DNA from: an uncultured Prevotellaceae bacterium
GTDB taxonomy: Bacteria; Bacteroidota; Bacteroidia; Bacteroidales; Bacteroidaceae
Direction of reading: 5' to 3'
Assembly (NCBI GenBank): GCA_902779455.1
Contig: CACZBS010000007.1
Location: forward strand, 1 to 64,000
DNA: 64,000 bases
The notes beneath the pieces were generated by a model. It was not told where the DNA came from. It saw only the letters and a list, made by a program, of their open reading frames with translations, and searched no databases. A program made the translations under genes and the position numbers. Within the stretch, counting starts at the first letter, position 1; every line of letters starts with the position of its first letter. Positions 1 to 8,132 of the stretch are shown piece after piece.

Positions 1-70
1 AACAGAGAAGTTAAGCCCGCCTGCGCCGATGGTACTGCAATGCAATGCGGGAGAGTAGGAGGCCGCCATC
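1..70 (+). rRNA. rrf: 5S ribosomal RNA, 3' part
   Basis: The first 70 bases read as the 3' two thirds of a bacterial 5S rRNA: the gAGAAGttAAGcCC block, the GATGGTACTGC segment and the GCGGGAGAGTAGG block before the closing stem. The 5' part lies outside the window, so an rRNA operon presumably precedes it. An intrinsic terminator follows directly. The 3' boundary is estimated. Confidence 0.9.
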
Positions 71-78
71 TTTTTTGC

Positions 79-125
79 GAAGAGTCTTGCTGTCGTAACA
101 GACGGTGAGACTCTTCATTTTTTAT
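79..125 (+). terminator. Terminator of the rRNA operon
   Basis: The arms GAAGAGTCT (79-87) and AGACTCTTC (108-116) form a perfect 9-bp stem followed by ATTTTTTAT. It sits about 10 bases after the 5S end and faces the convergent Rid-family gene. Confidence 0.8.
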
Positions 126-145
126 ATATTATTCTCAGTTTCTGC

Positions 146-1288
146 TCAGAAAGGAGGAAAATCTACGATATCCTGAGGCTTGGCGGCCATGCACTCCATT
201 TCAACGAGCCATCCTTGTCGGCATACGGGGGCCTGAACAATGATACATGGCTTTTGAGGGAATCGCTCGTGAAAGAGCTGCCTGACGACATGATAGTCGG
301 CAACGTCACGCAGGTAGACGATGATGTGGGTGGTGTCGTTGAAGGTGCAGTCGGCCTCGGCGAGGAGAGCTTCTACGTTGTCCCACATACGTTGTGTCTG
401 ACTGATGACGTCGCCTTCGTATAAGATGAGTCCCTTGTTGTTGATGCTGGCAGTGCCTGAGATGAGCACATGGCGACGGTCGCCATAGTCGATTCGCGTA
501 CCGCGCTCGAACGAGACTCCATAGTCGCTGGTGCGGTTGAGATGTGTCTGAGCGTAGAGGTAATGAATTTGTTCAGCCTGCAGACCCTTAACGGCGTAGT
601 TGTCCATTTGGCAGAGGACGTTAGGGTCTTGCTGTCTTCCGCCAATACCAGTAGAAGCGATGAAATGTGTCTCGTGGGTAAGTCCTTGGGTGAAGAAAAC
701 TTGGTTTCGTGCGCGCACAACACCGCCGTAGTTGAGGTCTATATCGTTGACGAAGAGCCATGTTCGGAGGCAGTTGGCTGCAAGGGTGCAGCCTTCCTCC
801 GAGAGTTGCATGATGTATTCGTTGAAAAGCAGTCTTGTCTGATATTCTGAGTTAGCGGCAAGGTTGTTTGCTGAGCCGTTCCAGAGATGTCGATAGTGAC
901 CGTGGGTGACCTCATAGAGGCCTGATGGGCGCACTTGTGTACTAACGCCAGTCATGAGGTATGCCCAAAGGGCAATTTTCGTGCCGTTGAGTGGAGGCTG
1001 CTGGACAATGCTCTTTGCGCAGTCGCTGGTGTCGCTTGCGGCGACAAGGTCAGCCTGATTGGCTGCGTCGCTGAGAAAGTAACGTTTGAAGACAGCCGTT
1101 GCGCCGATGATCTTTTCGCGTATGAGCAGGTTGTAGGCGTCGAGAAGAGCGTCGAGTTGCTGCTGAAAGGTGATGAGTGGCGTTGTGACGTGAAGGATGA
1201 TGTGGTGCTCAGCGACATCGCTTGCAGCCACGTCGAAGGAGGATATCTCGGCGCGTATGTTATGGAGATTGATTGTCAGTTGTTTCAT
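146..1288 (-). CDS. Rid-superfamily (YjgF/chorismatase-like) protein
   Basis: 380 residues. The C-terminal ~115 residues look like a RidA/YjgF domain: a GTASINNKG strand, a TQRMWDNVEALL helix, a THIIVYLRD strand and a final CRQGWLVEMECMA segment with the conserved Arg of the family active site. The N-terminal ~250 residues are not a standard RidA domain. Total length and the two-part layout resemble FkbO/Hyg5-type chorismatases, which carry a RidA-like fold, but I cannot assign a substrate. Known RidA proteins deaminate reactive enamines or imines. The gene has its own promoter (TAACTTTG at 1315-1322, minus strand), so it is separate from the ccs gene upstream of it. Family call is fairly safe; function is open. 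Confidence 0.7.
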   Translation of the reverse strand: MKQLTINLHNIRAEISSFDVAASDVAEHHIILHVTTPLITFQQQLDALLDAYNLLIREKIIGATAVFKRYFLSDAANQADLVAASDTSDCAKSIVQQPPLNGTKIALWAYLMTGVSTQVRPSGLYEVTHGHYRHLWNGSANNLAANSEYQTRLLFNEYIMQLSEEGCTLAANCLRTWLFVNDIDLNYGGVVRARNQVFFTQGLTHETHFIASTGIGGRQQDPNVLCQMDNYAVKGLQAEQIHYLYAQTHLNRTSDYGVSFERGTRIDYGDRRHVLISGTASINNKGLILYEGDVISQTQRMWDNVEALLAEADCTFNDTTHIIVYLRDVADYHVVRQLFHERFPQKPCIIVQAPVCRQGWLVEMECMAAKPQDIVDFPPF

Positions 1289-1314
1289 CGTCCTTTAATC
1301 TGTGTTTTCGACTG

Positions 1315-1322
1315 CAAAGTTA
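1315..1322 (-). promoter_or_regulatory. Promoter -7 box of the Rid-family gene
   Basis: TAACTTTG on the minus strand, 27 bases before the start codon, matches the Bacteroidetes TAnnTTTG element. Confidence 0.6.
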
Positions 1323-1352
1323 ATGTTTTTTCCTCACACTGCCAAATATTTT

Positions 1353-3557
1353 TCAGGCATAGGAGTGCATTCCGCCAAGGAAGTAGTTGACTCCGAAGTA
1401 GGTCATCAGCAGAGTTAGGAAGCTAAGCACCATGTAGAGATGGAACCCCCTGGGTCGGCGCAACCACGAGATTGACTGTTGGTGAACGCCTATGGCGTAA
1501 ATCATGAGCGTTATGAGGGCCCAGGTCTCTTTGGGATCCCACGACCAGTAAGTGCCCCACGAAAGGTTTGCCCAGATGGCCCCAGTGAAAATGCCGAACC
1601 CGAGACATGTGAGGGCTGGATGGAGGAATATCTGTGATAAGAGCATCAGTTCGTCTGCTCTGCGCCTGAGACAGAGTCCCGTCAGCGAGCAGATGAATGT
1701 CAGCGAGAGCAAGGCGAAGGCCATCATGATGATGCTTACGTGAACGGTCAGCAGTGGCGAGCGCAACACGGGCATAAGGTGGCCTATCTGTGGGTCCATC
1801 TGGGAGATGTGGCTTACCAGGAGAAAGAATCCTGACATGAGGAATCCCATGGTCAGCATGATGGGAAAGCGGCGTTGCAACCAGAGGGTGAGCAACATGA
1901 TGAGCCATGCCATGAAGAGCATAGTCTCGTAGCCGTTAGAAATAGGAATAGTAGCGCTGGCTATCCATCTGAGGGCGAGGGCACTGGTCAGTGCTATTTC
2001 CGACGCCACCATGATAATCAGCACCAGTCGTTGGCGCCGGTTGAGCAGTGTCAGCAACAGACATACGAAGCCCATAGTCAAGTTGACCATGAAGAGGATC
2101 GTGGCAAAGGGAATGGCATTCAGCAAATGTTCTGCCCATAGTCTCAGTGGTGATGGAATGGCCTTAGCACCATAGCGTTGCTGATAGCTTAGAATCTTGT
2201 CGAGGGCCTCGTTCATGTGCTCGTAGTTGGCAGTCTGGGCGTCGTTGATTAGCAGTTGGAATATGTTGCGGATGTATTCCTGTCGCTGCGGCTCCATATC
2301 TGGTGGAAACTTGTCGGCGGGCGAGTACCACGTACCTTTATAGGGGAACAACTTCAGAGGCTCTCCGTCGTGAAGACTCATTACGAGAAGCAGTTTGTCA
2401 TCAACCTTGGCGAACTCCTGATGCAGCTTGTCACTTTGCCCCCGATAGTATTCCTGAAGCCAAGGGCCAAGCCGATAGCCACCTTGCGCATCGAAGAAAG
2501 AGTTTACTGAGCTTTGTTTCGGCAGGCTTAGCGCCCGCTGCATATCACTGCTCTTAATCTTGACTATAGGTTCGTCGTTCCATTCGTCAGGATAGAATAG
2601 AAAGCCCGCCAGCACCTGTTCCGGCGTGTTGTCGGCGTAGGAACGACGTCCGCAAAGCTTCTTGGTGAAGTCGATGGCAAAGGTCTCAACAGGGCATATG
2701 CGATCATTGTGGAGCATATTGAGTCGCCCAAGACGTTCGGCCGTTGCCCGTGGCAGCGTTTTCGCAGCAGAGGCGGGCGTGGCTGAGAGCAGCATGGGCA
2801 ATACGGCTACCGTGGCTGTCAGTCGGGCAGAGGTGTGCCACAGACGGCGGTAGGTACCTTTTGGGTCAAGAAGCATCCACAGCAGAGCGATGAAGAGCAA
2901 GGCATAGCCGACATAGGTTACAGAAATGCCCCATGGGTCGGCATTAACGGCAAGCACAGAGCCTCGACCGTCGGGGTCGTAGCTGCTTTGGTAGAGTCGG
3001 ACACCGCGATGGGTGAAGATGCGGTTCATTGCTACGGAGCCTTCAATCGTATCAGAATCCTCGATAAGGGTGAAGCTCGTAGAATAGTCCTTAGCGGCGC
3101 GTGTACCTTCGTGATAACTGACATGGAAGTCATTGATAATGAGAGAAAATGGAAGCTTGCGCTCGAGGATAACTTCGCTGCCCTTTGCCGTTGTATAGGT
3201 TGTCACAGTCTCACCTATGCGCAGGTGTATCATGCCTTGCCAAGAAGTCAGATGGGTAAGCAGTGCCCCGGCAAGAATGATGACGAATGCCAGATGGAGC
3301 ACTACGATACTGGGTCGCCGAACGTGGCGCCGAATGAAGTAAACCACGCCGACGGCAGTCAGCAGTGCCCATAGAACTACGAACCACCATGCACCATAGA
3401 TGTGGCTGGCCACGAAGGCTGTCCCGTGCCATTTCTCTATAAACGTAGCTAACCCCATACACACGATAAGAAGTGCGTACAGGGTTGCTACTGATAACTT
3501 TAATGTCTTCAAGGTCGGAGTCTGTCTTGCGTGTGTATAGGAATCAGATGGCCTCAA
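1353..3557 (-). CDS. ccsBA: Fused Ccs1(ResB)-CcsA cytochrome c biogenesis protein
   Basis: 734 residues. The N-terminal half has membrane segments at about 20-40 and 50-70 and a periplasmic ResB-like region. The C-terminal half has many membrane segments and the heme-handling WGTYWSWDPKETW motif at about 667-679, ending in the usual NYFLGGMHSYA tail of CcsA. The family (system II) exports heme and attaches it to CxxCH apocytochromes outside the inner membrane. Its start overlaps the stop of the upstream di-heme oxidoreductase by 14 bases, so the two are almost certainly co-transcribed and the oxidoreductase is a likely client. A ~250-residue soluble section between the halves, just after a hydrophobic segment ending ATPASA, is periplasmic by inference. 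Confidence 0.9.
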   Translation of the reverse strand: MRPSDSYTHARQTPTLKTLKLSVATLYALLIVCMGLATFIEKWHGTAFVASHIYGAWWFVVLWALLTAVGVVYFIRRHVRRPSIVVLHLAFVIILAGALLTHLTSWQGMIHLRIGETVTTYTTAKGSEVILERKLPFSLIINDFHVSYHEGTRAAKDYSTSFTLIEDSDTIEGSVAMNRIFTHRGVRLYQSSYDPDGRGSVLAVNADPWGISVTYVGYALLFIALLWMLLDPKGTYRRLWHTSARLTATVAVLPMLLSATPASAAKTLPRATAERLGRLNMLHNDRICPVETFAIDFTKKLCGRRSYADNTPEQVLAGFLFYPDEWNDEPIVKIKSSDMQRALSLPKQSSVNSFFDAQGGYRLGPWLQEYYRGQSDKLHQEFAKVDDKLLLVMSLHDGEPLKLFPYKGTWYSPADKFPPDMEPQRQEYIRNIFQLLINDAQTANYEHMNEALDKILSYQQRYGAKAIPSPLRLWAEHLLNAIPFATILFMVNLTMGFVCLLLTLLNRRQRLVLIIMVASEIALTSALALRWIASATIPISNGYETMLFMAWLIMLLTLWLQRRFPIMLTMGFLMSGFFLLVSHISQMDPQIGHLMPVLRSPLLTVHVSIIMMAFALLSLTFICSLTGLCLRRRADELMLLSQIFLHPALTCLGFGIFTGAIWANLSWGTYWSWDPKETWALITLMIYAIGVHQQSISWLRRPRGFHLYMVLSFLTLLMTYFGVNYFLGGMHSYA

Positions 3558-5352
3558 TGAAGGCTACGACGGCGTCGCGCTCTTCCTTGCTCAGATTATA
3601 GAAACGGAGTGTATGCTCGTAGGCATCGCTCTGCTTTGAGTATCCATGCCACATGATGGCTTCGACGACGGTGCGGGCCCTACAGTCGTGCAGACGGTCG
3701 CTGGCTCCCGTCAACCGACGGCTCAGACCGCGTCCCCAGAGGGGTGTCGTTCGGCACCAGCCGGTGCGAATGTCGTTCTCCATGAATAGACGGTGTTGTA
3801 CCATGTCGGTGTATGGCCAGATCTTCTGTCTGGGGAACTTGGGTAGCAGCCTCGTATAGTCGCCATCTTTTGCAAGTCCATTGGCATCGGCGTAAGCCTT
3901 CGTCGAGGCGTCAACCCACATGTTGTCGTCGCCCGTAGTCCATGATGGACGGTGACACTGCGTGCAACTCATCTGCTCGAATAGTTGCTTGCCTTTCTGT
4001 ACCTGAGCGTCGTCAAGGTCTCGGGCTGCAGGCACAGCAAGACCTCTATGCCACACCATGAATTGATAGTACTGCTTGTCGGTCATTTCCTCTTCGCCGT
4101 TGTAGGGCTTTCCATTGAGCAGATACTTCTCGAAAGTTGACTTGCCGGCGACTGACGTTGTTGCCAGGATTTCATAAATACGAGCGGAAATACCATCGGT
4201 CGTACCGTCAGCATAGTAAGGGTGAAGTGTGCTTAGCTCTGACTGTCCATAGCGCTTGATGTAGTCAATCACTTCCTGGTCCTCGCTCTGTGCTTTTGCC
4301 CAGGCAGTTGTGGAGTAGAGCCAGTGGCGGTCGCTGCGCGTCACGTTGGTGATGTTCCAGATGGCATTGGCGCCTGCTCCGTCCTGTAGGGAACCGCGAG
4401 TCATGGCATAGGTGAACTTCTTGACAATGCCCTTTCCGTTGTTATGCTGCCGTGTGTCGTTATAGGGCGCTGTGTAGTATGCCGAGGCAGCGAAATCATT
4501 AGCCTCCTTGTCCCACATGGCGGGGTTCAGGTCGACGTAGGGAGCTTCGCGACGATACTGCTCGCGCATGTCATCGTCGCTGATGGCATCGATAAGCCCT
4601 GTACCATATACACCAATGGTCGACTCGAGCCGTACTTCATAGTTGGTAGGCTTCGGATTCGTGTTGAAGGCTGTCTGTGGAATCTCTATGACTGGATAGA
4701 TGAGGTCGTAGGTCTCTCCGTCTTTGAACTGCATCGGGATGCCGCTGGGCATACGGTCGACACTCGGCCAGTTGATCGTGATCTGTCGTTCGTCGATAGG
4801 TGCCTTGAAGGGCGTCATAGCCTGTGTCTGAGGCATACCGGTCACCTCGGCTATGTAAGACGAGGGGGCGACGGTGTATCGTACACCATCCTCGGTGAAG
4901 GCTTCATTGGGGTGATATACGACAAGCAGATAACCGTTACCAATGGTACTGGCCTTATATTCTGTCTGACGCTTGCCGTGGCCGTAGGAGGGGTGGCAGG
5001 CTATACATCCGTTGCGCACCCATGCAGGGCCAAGCCCCTTGCGAGGTGCCTGGTCGATGGTATAGAGATGTTCGAAGAAGTCCTCGCCAGTGTTGAAGTC
5101 TTCCTCCATGCCAGCGATGCGTTCCACTGCAGGTGCCGCTGCTGAGTAGCTGGCTTTTTCTGTGGTGCCAAGCTCGCCGCCAGGGTACCATTCCTCCGCA
5201 GTGAATACGTCGTTGGCTTTGCCGAAATTGTTGTCGGCAGGTGTCAGCGTGCCTAAATCAGTGGCATTGTTGTCGTTGTCACTACAGGATGTGACCATGG
5301 TGAACGACAAGAATCCTGCCATGACAAGTCCTGGAATTTTGTTTTCTCTCAT
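3544..5352 (-). CDS. Di-heme oxidoreductase lipoprotein (DUF1111 / DHOR family)
   Basis: 602 residues. A lipoprotein signal ends in the lipobox-like MVTSC with Cys23. Two c-type heme motifs are visible, CIACH (116-120) and CTQCH (463-467), and the C-terminus carries the family pattern RTTPLWGRGL, then LHDCRART and EAIMWHG. DHOR proteins resemble di-heme peroxidases and are often encoded beside imelysins. Here the imelysin gene lies 27 bases upstream and the cytochrome c assembly gene overlaps downstream. I infer a periplasm- or outer-membrane-facing redox step in iron acquisition. One oddity: the usual HDGRA stretch reads HDCRA here, adding a free cysteine. Family call is firm; the reaction is inferred. 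Confidence 0.85.
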   Translation of the reverse strand: MRENKIPGLVMAGFLSFTMVTSCSDNDNNATDLGTLTPADNNFGKANDVFTAEEWYPGGELGTTEKASYSAAAPAVERIAGMEEDFNTGEDFFEHLYTIDQAPRKGLGPAWVRNGCIACHPSYGHGKRQTEYKASTIGNGYLLVVYHPNEAFTEDGVRYTVAPSSYIAEVTGMPQTQAMTPFKAPIDERQITINWPSVDRMPSGIPMQFKDGETYDLIYPVIEIPQTAFNTNPKPTNYEVRLESTIGVYGTGLIDAISDDDMREQYRREAPYVDLNPAMWDKEANDFAASAYYTAPYNDTRQHNNGKGIVKKFTYAMTRGSLQDGAGANAIWNITNVTRSDRHWLYSTTAWAKAQSEDQEVIDYIKRYGQSELSTLHPYYADGTTDGISARIYEILATTSVAGKSTFEKYLLNGKPYNGEEEMTDKQYYQFMVWHRGLAVPAARDLDDAQVQKGKQLFEQMSCTQCHRPSWTTGDDNMWVDASTKAYADANGLAKDGDYTRLLPKFPRQKIWPYTDMVQHRLFMENDIRTGWCRTTPLWGRGLSRRLTGASDRLHDCRARTVVEAIMWHGYSKQSDAYEHTLRFYNLSKEERDAVVAFIEAI

Positions 5353-5379
5353 ATTTGTTTAGCTATTTTTTGATAGGAT

Positions 5380-6639
5380 TTATTCTTCAGCCGTCGAATC
5401 CCAGTTATCAGGATCGTCGAAGTTCTTGTTCCATATCACGCTGCAATACTTTACGAAAGGCGAAGGCATACGACCGATCTTGTCGATGGCATCATTGACA
5501 TTTTCGAGCACCGTGACAGGTGTATTGACGCTTTCAAAGAAGCTTGCAAAGCATTTGTTGCCCTTGCTGCCGTCGAGGCTGCCCAACCATACGTTGCGAA
5601 TGGAGCGGATGTTGTCCTGAAAGTCGGTGATGGAGTTGTAGCTATAGGCTGATTCCACGTAGGCGATGTCACCTGCAGAGAAGGGGTTGGCAATCTTGGC
5701 AGTGCCCACCTCGTTGGCAATGGCTACGCAGGAGCCCTCGTCGTCGCTGAGCACTTGGGCAATGGCAGTTGCGAGTGTCGGGAATGTAGACTTGCTGCCG
5801 CTGATGCCGGCATTAATGAGGTTCTCGCCAAACGAGAGTCCGTTTTCTGTTGTATAGCTGAGACCAGCAGCTTTCACCACAGCTACGCGACTGGCATTCT
5901 CGTTCTTTTCACCTTCCCATGCCACTTGAAGCTGGAAGCAGCGCTCCTTCAGGAGCTTGCACACTTGCTGGGCATACTTCAGCTCGTCGGAACCGCTGAC
6001 ACTGGTAAAGTTGGTGTAGGTGTCATTGCCCTGCAACTCAACCACCTTACGGTTCTGTCCGTTGCGGAAGAGGATGAATTCGAGAGCGTGGAATCCCAGG
6101 ATGGTCGACTCGTCTTCAATTTGTGCCTTCATGCCACCCTTGAAGTAGTCGAGCAATTCTGCACGGTCAAGCGGCCATGAGTCGATGGTGGGGTCGATGC
6201 TGAAGTCGGAAGCAGCGCCCATGAGAAAGGCCTCAGAACGCTCCCAGTGCTGACGAGCCTGTTTGAAGTCGGTGCAGGCTTTGTCAATCTGTGCCTGCGT
6301 AATGTTGTTGACCGTCAGTCCGTTGAGTGTCTTCTCAAGATCCTCGACATCGTTGGCCAGATCAGTATATGTAGGAACGATGACGTTGTTGACAACGCTA
6401 GTCAGTACTTGACGCAGATAGTTCTCCTGATCTTGCGTCAGTTTGGCATTGGCAATTATCTGGTTGGCGTCCTCCAGCGCACTGACCACGTTGGCACAGG
6501 CGTCGATGGCGTTCTGTCCGTAGCTGCGATCCTTGTATACGTCTTCGGTCTGGTTGTTGTCGTCATCATCGTCACTACATGATACGAGTGGCATTGCCGT
6601 CAGCATGAGGGCAATGGGGAGATAGAACAGTTTCTTCAT
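5380..6639 (-). CDS. Imelysin-family (M75) lipoprotein
   Basis: 419 residues with a lipoprotein signal ending MPLVSC followed by an Asp/Asn-rich linker. The GFHALEFILF segment at about residue 200 is the GxHxxE signature of the imelysin/IrpA/EfeO group. Members are periplasmic or surface lipoproteins tied to iron uptake, not proven peptidases. The gene is second in the porin-imelysin-DHOR-CcsBA run and is 41 bases from the porin gene. Pairing an imelysin with a heme redox enzyme recalls EfeO with the heme peroxidase EfeB; that analogy is mine. Confidence 0.85.
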   Translation of the reverse strand: MKKLFYLPIALMLTAMPLVSCSDDDDDNNQTEDVYKDRSYGQNAIDACANVVSALEDANQIIANAKLTQDQENYLRQVLTSVVNNVIVPTYTDLANDVEDLEKTLNGLTVNNITQAQIDKACTDFKQARQHWERSEAFLMGAASDFSIDPTIDSWPLDRAELLDYFKGGMKAQIEDESTILGFHALEFILFRNGQNRKVVELQGNDTYTNFTSVSGSDELKYAQQVCKLLKERCFQLQVAWEGEKNENASRVAVVKAAGLSYTTENGLSFGENLINAGISGSKSTFPTLATAIAQVLSDDEGSCVAIANEVGTAKIANPFSAGDIAYVESAYSYNSITDFQDNIRSIRNVWLGSLDGSKGNKCFASFFESVNTPVTVLENVNDAIDKIGRMPSPFVKYCSVIWNKNFDDPDNWDSTAEE

Positions 6640-6680
6640 TTTTTCTTTAGCGATTAAGTTTATAATTAATGTGTATTTTT

Positions 6681-7982
6681 TTACAGGAAGAAGCCTTCGT
6701 AAGCCACTCCGATGTTGAACGAGGGCTCATTGTTGTAGGGTGACTTCAGGAAACGATGGCTATATTCAGCCTTGAGCACCACCTCCGGCACGGGGTGATA
6801 GTTTAATCCTACGGCCATGCGCTTCACGGCAGTATAGTTGTAGGCCGTACCCTTCGTCTGGCTTGCGTAGGGGTTGTAAGCCTCATAGCGTCCGAAGATG
6901 TAGCATCGTTGCTGGTTGGTCCTCAGCTGTTCAATCTGCGAGAAAACGTCGTAGCCAGCTTCGATACCTACGGCATAGGCGTTCTTCGAGACAAAGGCCG
7001 AATGCTTGAAGGGCGACTTTGAGTTGAGTCGGTTGTAGACATACTTCAGTTCGTCTGCATCGCTCAGGTAGCCATAGTCGGCCTGTCCGCGAAGAATCCA
7101 GTTGTGGCCCTTGTATGTGAAGTCGAAGGCTCCGATGGCTACGCGGCCTTTGTAGGTGGCGTCTGTTCCGTTGGCATTACGTGGGTAGCTGTTGCCGATA
7201 GAGTGGCCATAATATCCGCTCACTCCGAATCGTAGCCCAGGCACAGCGTAATAGTCGAGGCGTGCTGCGACACCATATTTATTGGCCACGTCGTATTCCA
7301 TGGGGCTCTTGTGTCCCTTGTGAATCCAGCCCGTGTTCGTGAAGTTGTCGGCGTTAAGACCTGCCAGAAGCTGTGCCTCATAGCGGAAATGTCCTGCCCG
7401 TCCGAAGAACGAGACGCCTGTCTGGTGCCATGTCGATGGCATAATGGTGTTCTCGCCTTCAGGGCGATAGACAGTGAAGAAGTTCAATGGTTCATGGTGG
7501 GCATTGTTAAGACCTACGGGAACCACGATGTGTCCCAGTCGCAGATTGGCCTGTCGCGAGAATGATTTTTGGATCCAGAACTGCTCGAGTTCCACTTCGC
7601 CGCCTTTCTCTACCTCCTGTTCCCATTCGCCGCCTTCCTCGTCCTCCTTTTCGTAGGCGAGTCCGTTGCCGCCATGCTCAAATTCAATCTCTGTGCCGAA
7701 CGACCAGCCACGGCCAAAGTCGTAGCCAAGATAGATGACGGCGTGAGGGATGTCGAAACGGCCGTGCGACGGGTCGTCTTTGTGCTGTTCGGGTTGTGAA
7801 TAGCGGCTCACGTGGTCGCTGTAGAAATTGCGTGAATAGCCCACTTCGCCGTAGCCTCCGACACTGAAGCGATTGCCGCGTACATGCTGCATGACGCTGT
7901 CGCCAGCGTTCTCTTGTGCGAAGGTCGTCATGGGCCATCCAATAGCGGCGCAGGCAATTAGTAGGATGATTCTTCTGTTCAT
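6681..7982 (-). CDS. Outer-membrane porin, phosphate-selective-porin-like
   Basis: 433 residues. A Sec signal peptide ends at TTFAQ. The mature part is rich in alternating aromatic beta strands (FSVGGYGEVGYSRNF, AVIYLGYDFGRGWSFG) and ends in a terminal Phe-Phe-Leu strand typical of barrels. The organisation resembles OprO/OprP-like porins. It is the first gene of the operon. Its promoter is TACCTTTG at 8014-8021 (minus) with a TTG at 8042-8044, spaced 20 bases. Its cargo cannot be read from sequence; the context suggests iron or an iron chelate. A Glu-rich loop (about 135-155) could bind cations. Confidence 0.8.
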   Translation of the reverse strand: MNRRIILLIACAAIGWPMTTFAQENAGDSVMQHVRGNRFSVGGYGEVGYSRNFYSDHVSRYSQPEQHKDDPSHGRFDIPHAVIYLGYDFGRGWSFGTEIEFEHGGNGLAYEKEDEEGGEWEQEVEKGGEVELEQFWIQKSFSRQANLRLGHIVVPVGLNNAHHEPLNFFTVYRPEGENTIMPSTWHQTGVSFFGRAGHFRYEAQLLAGLNADNFTNTGWIHKGHKSPMEYDVANKYGVAARLDYYAVPGLRFGVSGYYGHSIGNSYPRNANGTDATYKGRVAIGAFDFTYKGHNWILRGQADYGYLSDADELKYVYNRLNSKSPFKHSAFVSKNAYAVGIEAGYDVFSQIEQLRTNQQRCYIFGRYEAYNPYASQTKGTAYNYTAVKRMAVGLNYHPVPEVVLKAEYSHRFLKSPYNNEPSFNIGVAYEGFFL

Positions 7983-8013
7983 GTTTTAATTGATGTTATC
8001 TTTAATTCGGGTG

Positions 8014-8057
8014 CAAAGGTACGGCCTTTGTGATAAATATGCAATACCCAATTATTG
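8014..8057 (-). promoter_or_regulatory. Porin operon promoter with overlapping inverted repeat
   Basis: Minus-strand -7 box TACCTTTG (8014-8021) and -33 TTG (8042-8044), 20 bases apart. The -33 sits inside an inverted repeat CAATA-N6-TATTG (8042-8057), which is a plausible operator position. The match is short, so the operator idea is weak. Confidence 0.5.
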
Positions 8058-8099
8058 TGATTTTTGTCTCCATCTATTGTGTATGTCAGGGAAAATGAC

Positions 8100-8107
8100 T
8101 ACTTTTG
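8100..8107 (+). promoter_or_regulatory. Promoter -7 box of the hemerythrin-LuxR gene
   Basis: TACTTTTG fits TAnnTTTG and lies 25 bases before the ATG. A TTG at 8077-8079 fits as the -33 element, 20 bases upstream. It is divergent from the porin promoter within a 150-base intergenic region. Confidence 0.6.
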
Positions 8108-8132
8108 CAGTGTCGTTATATTAAAATAAGGT

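Noticed and set aside
3544..5352. Possible frameshift near the C-terminus of the di-heme oxidoreductase (HDCRA instead of HDGRA)
   Set aside because: The frame stays open with family motifs on both sides; a single substitution is enough.
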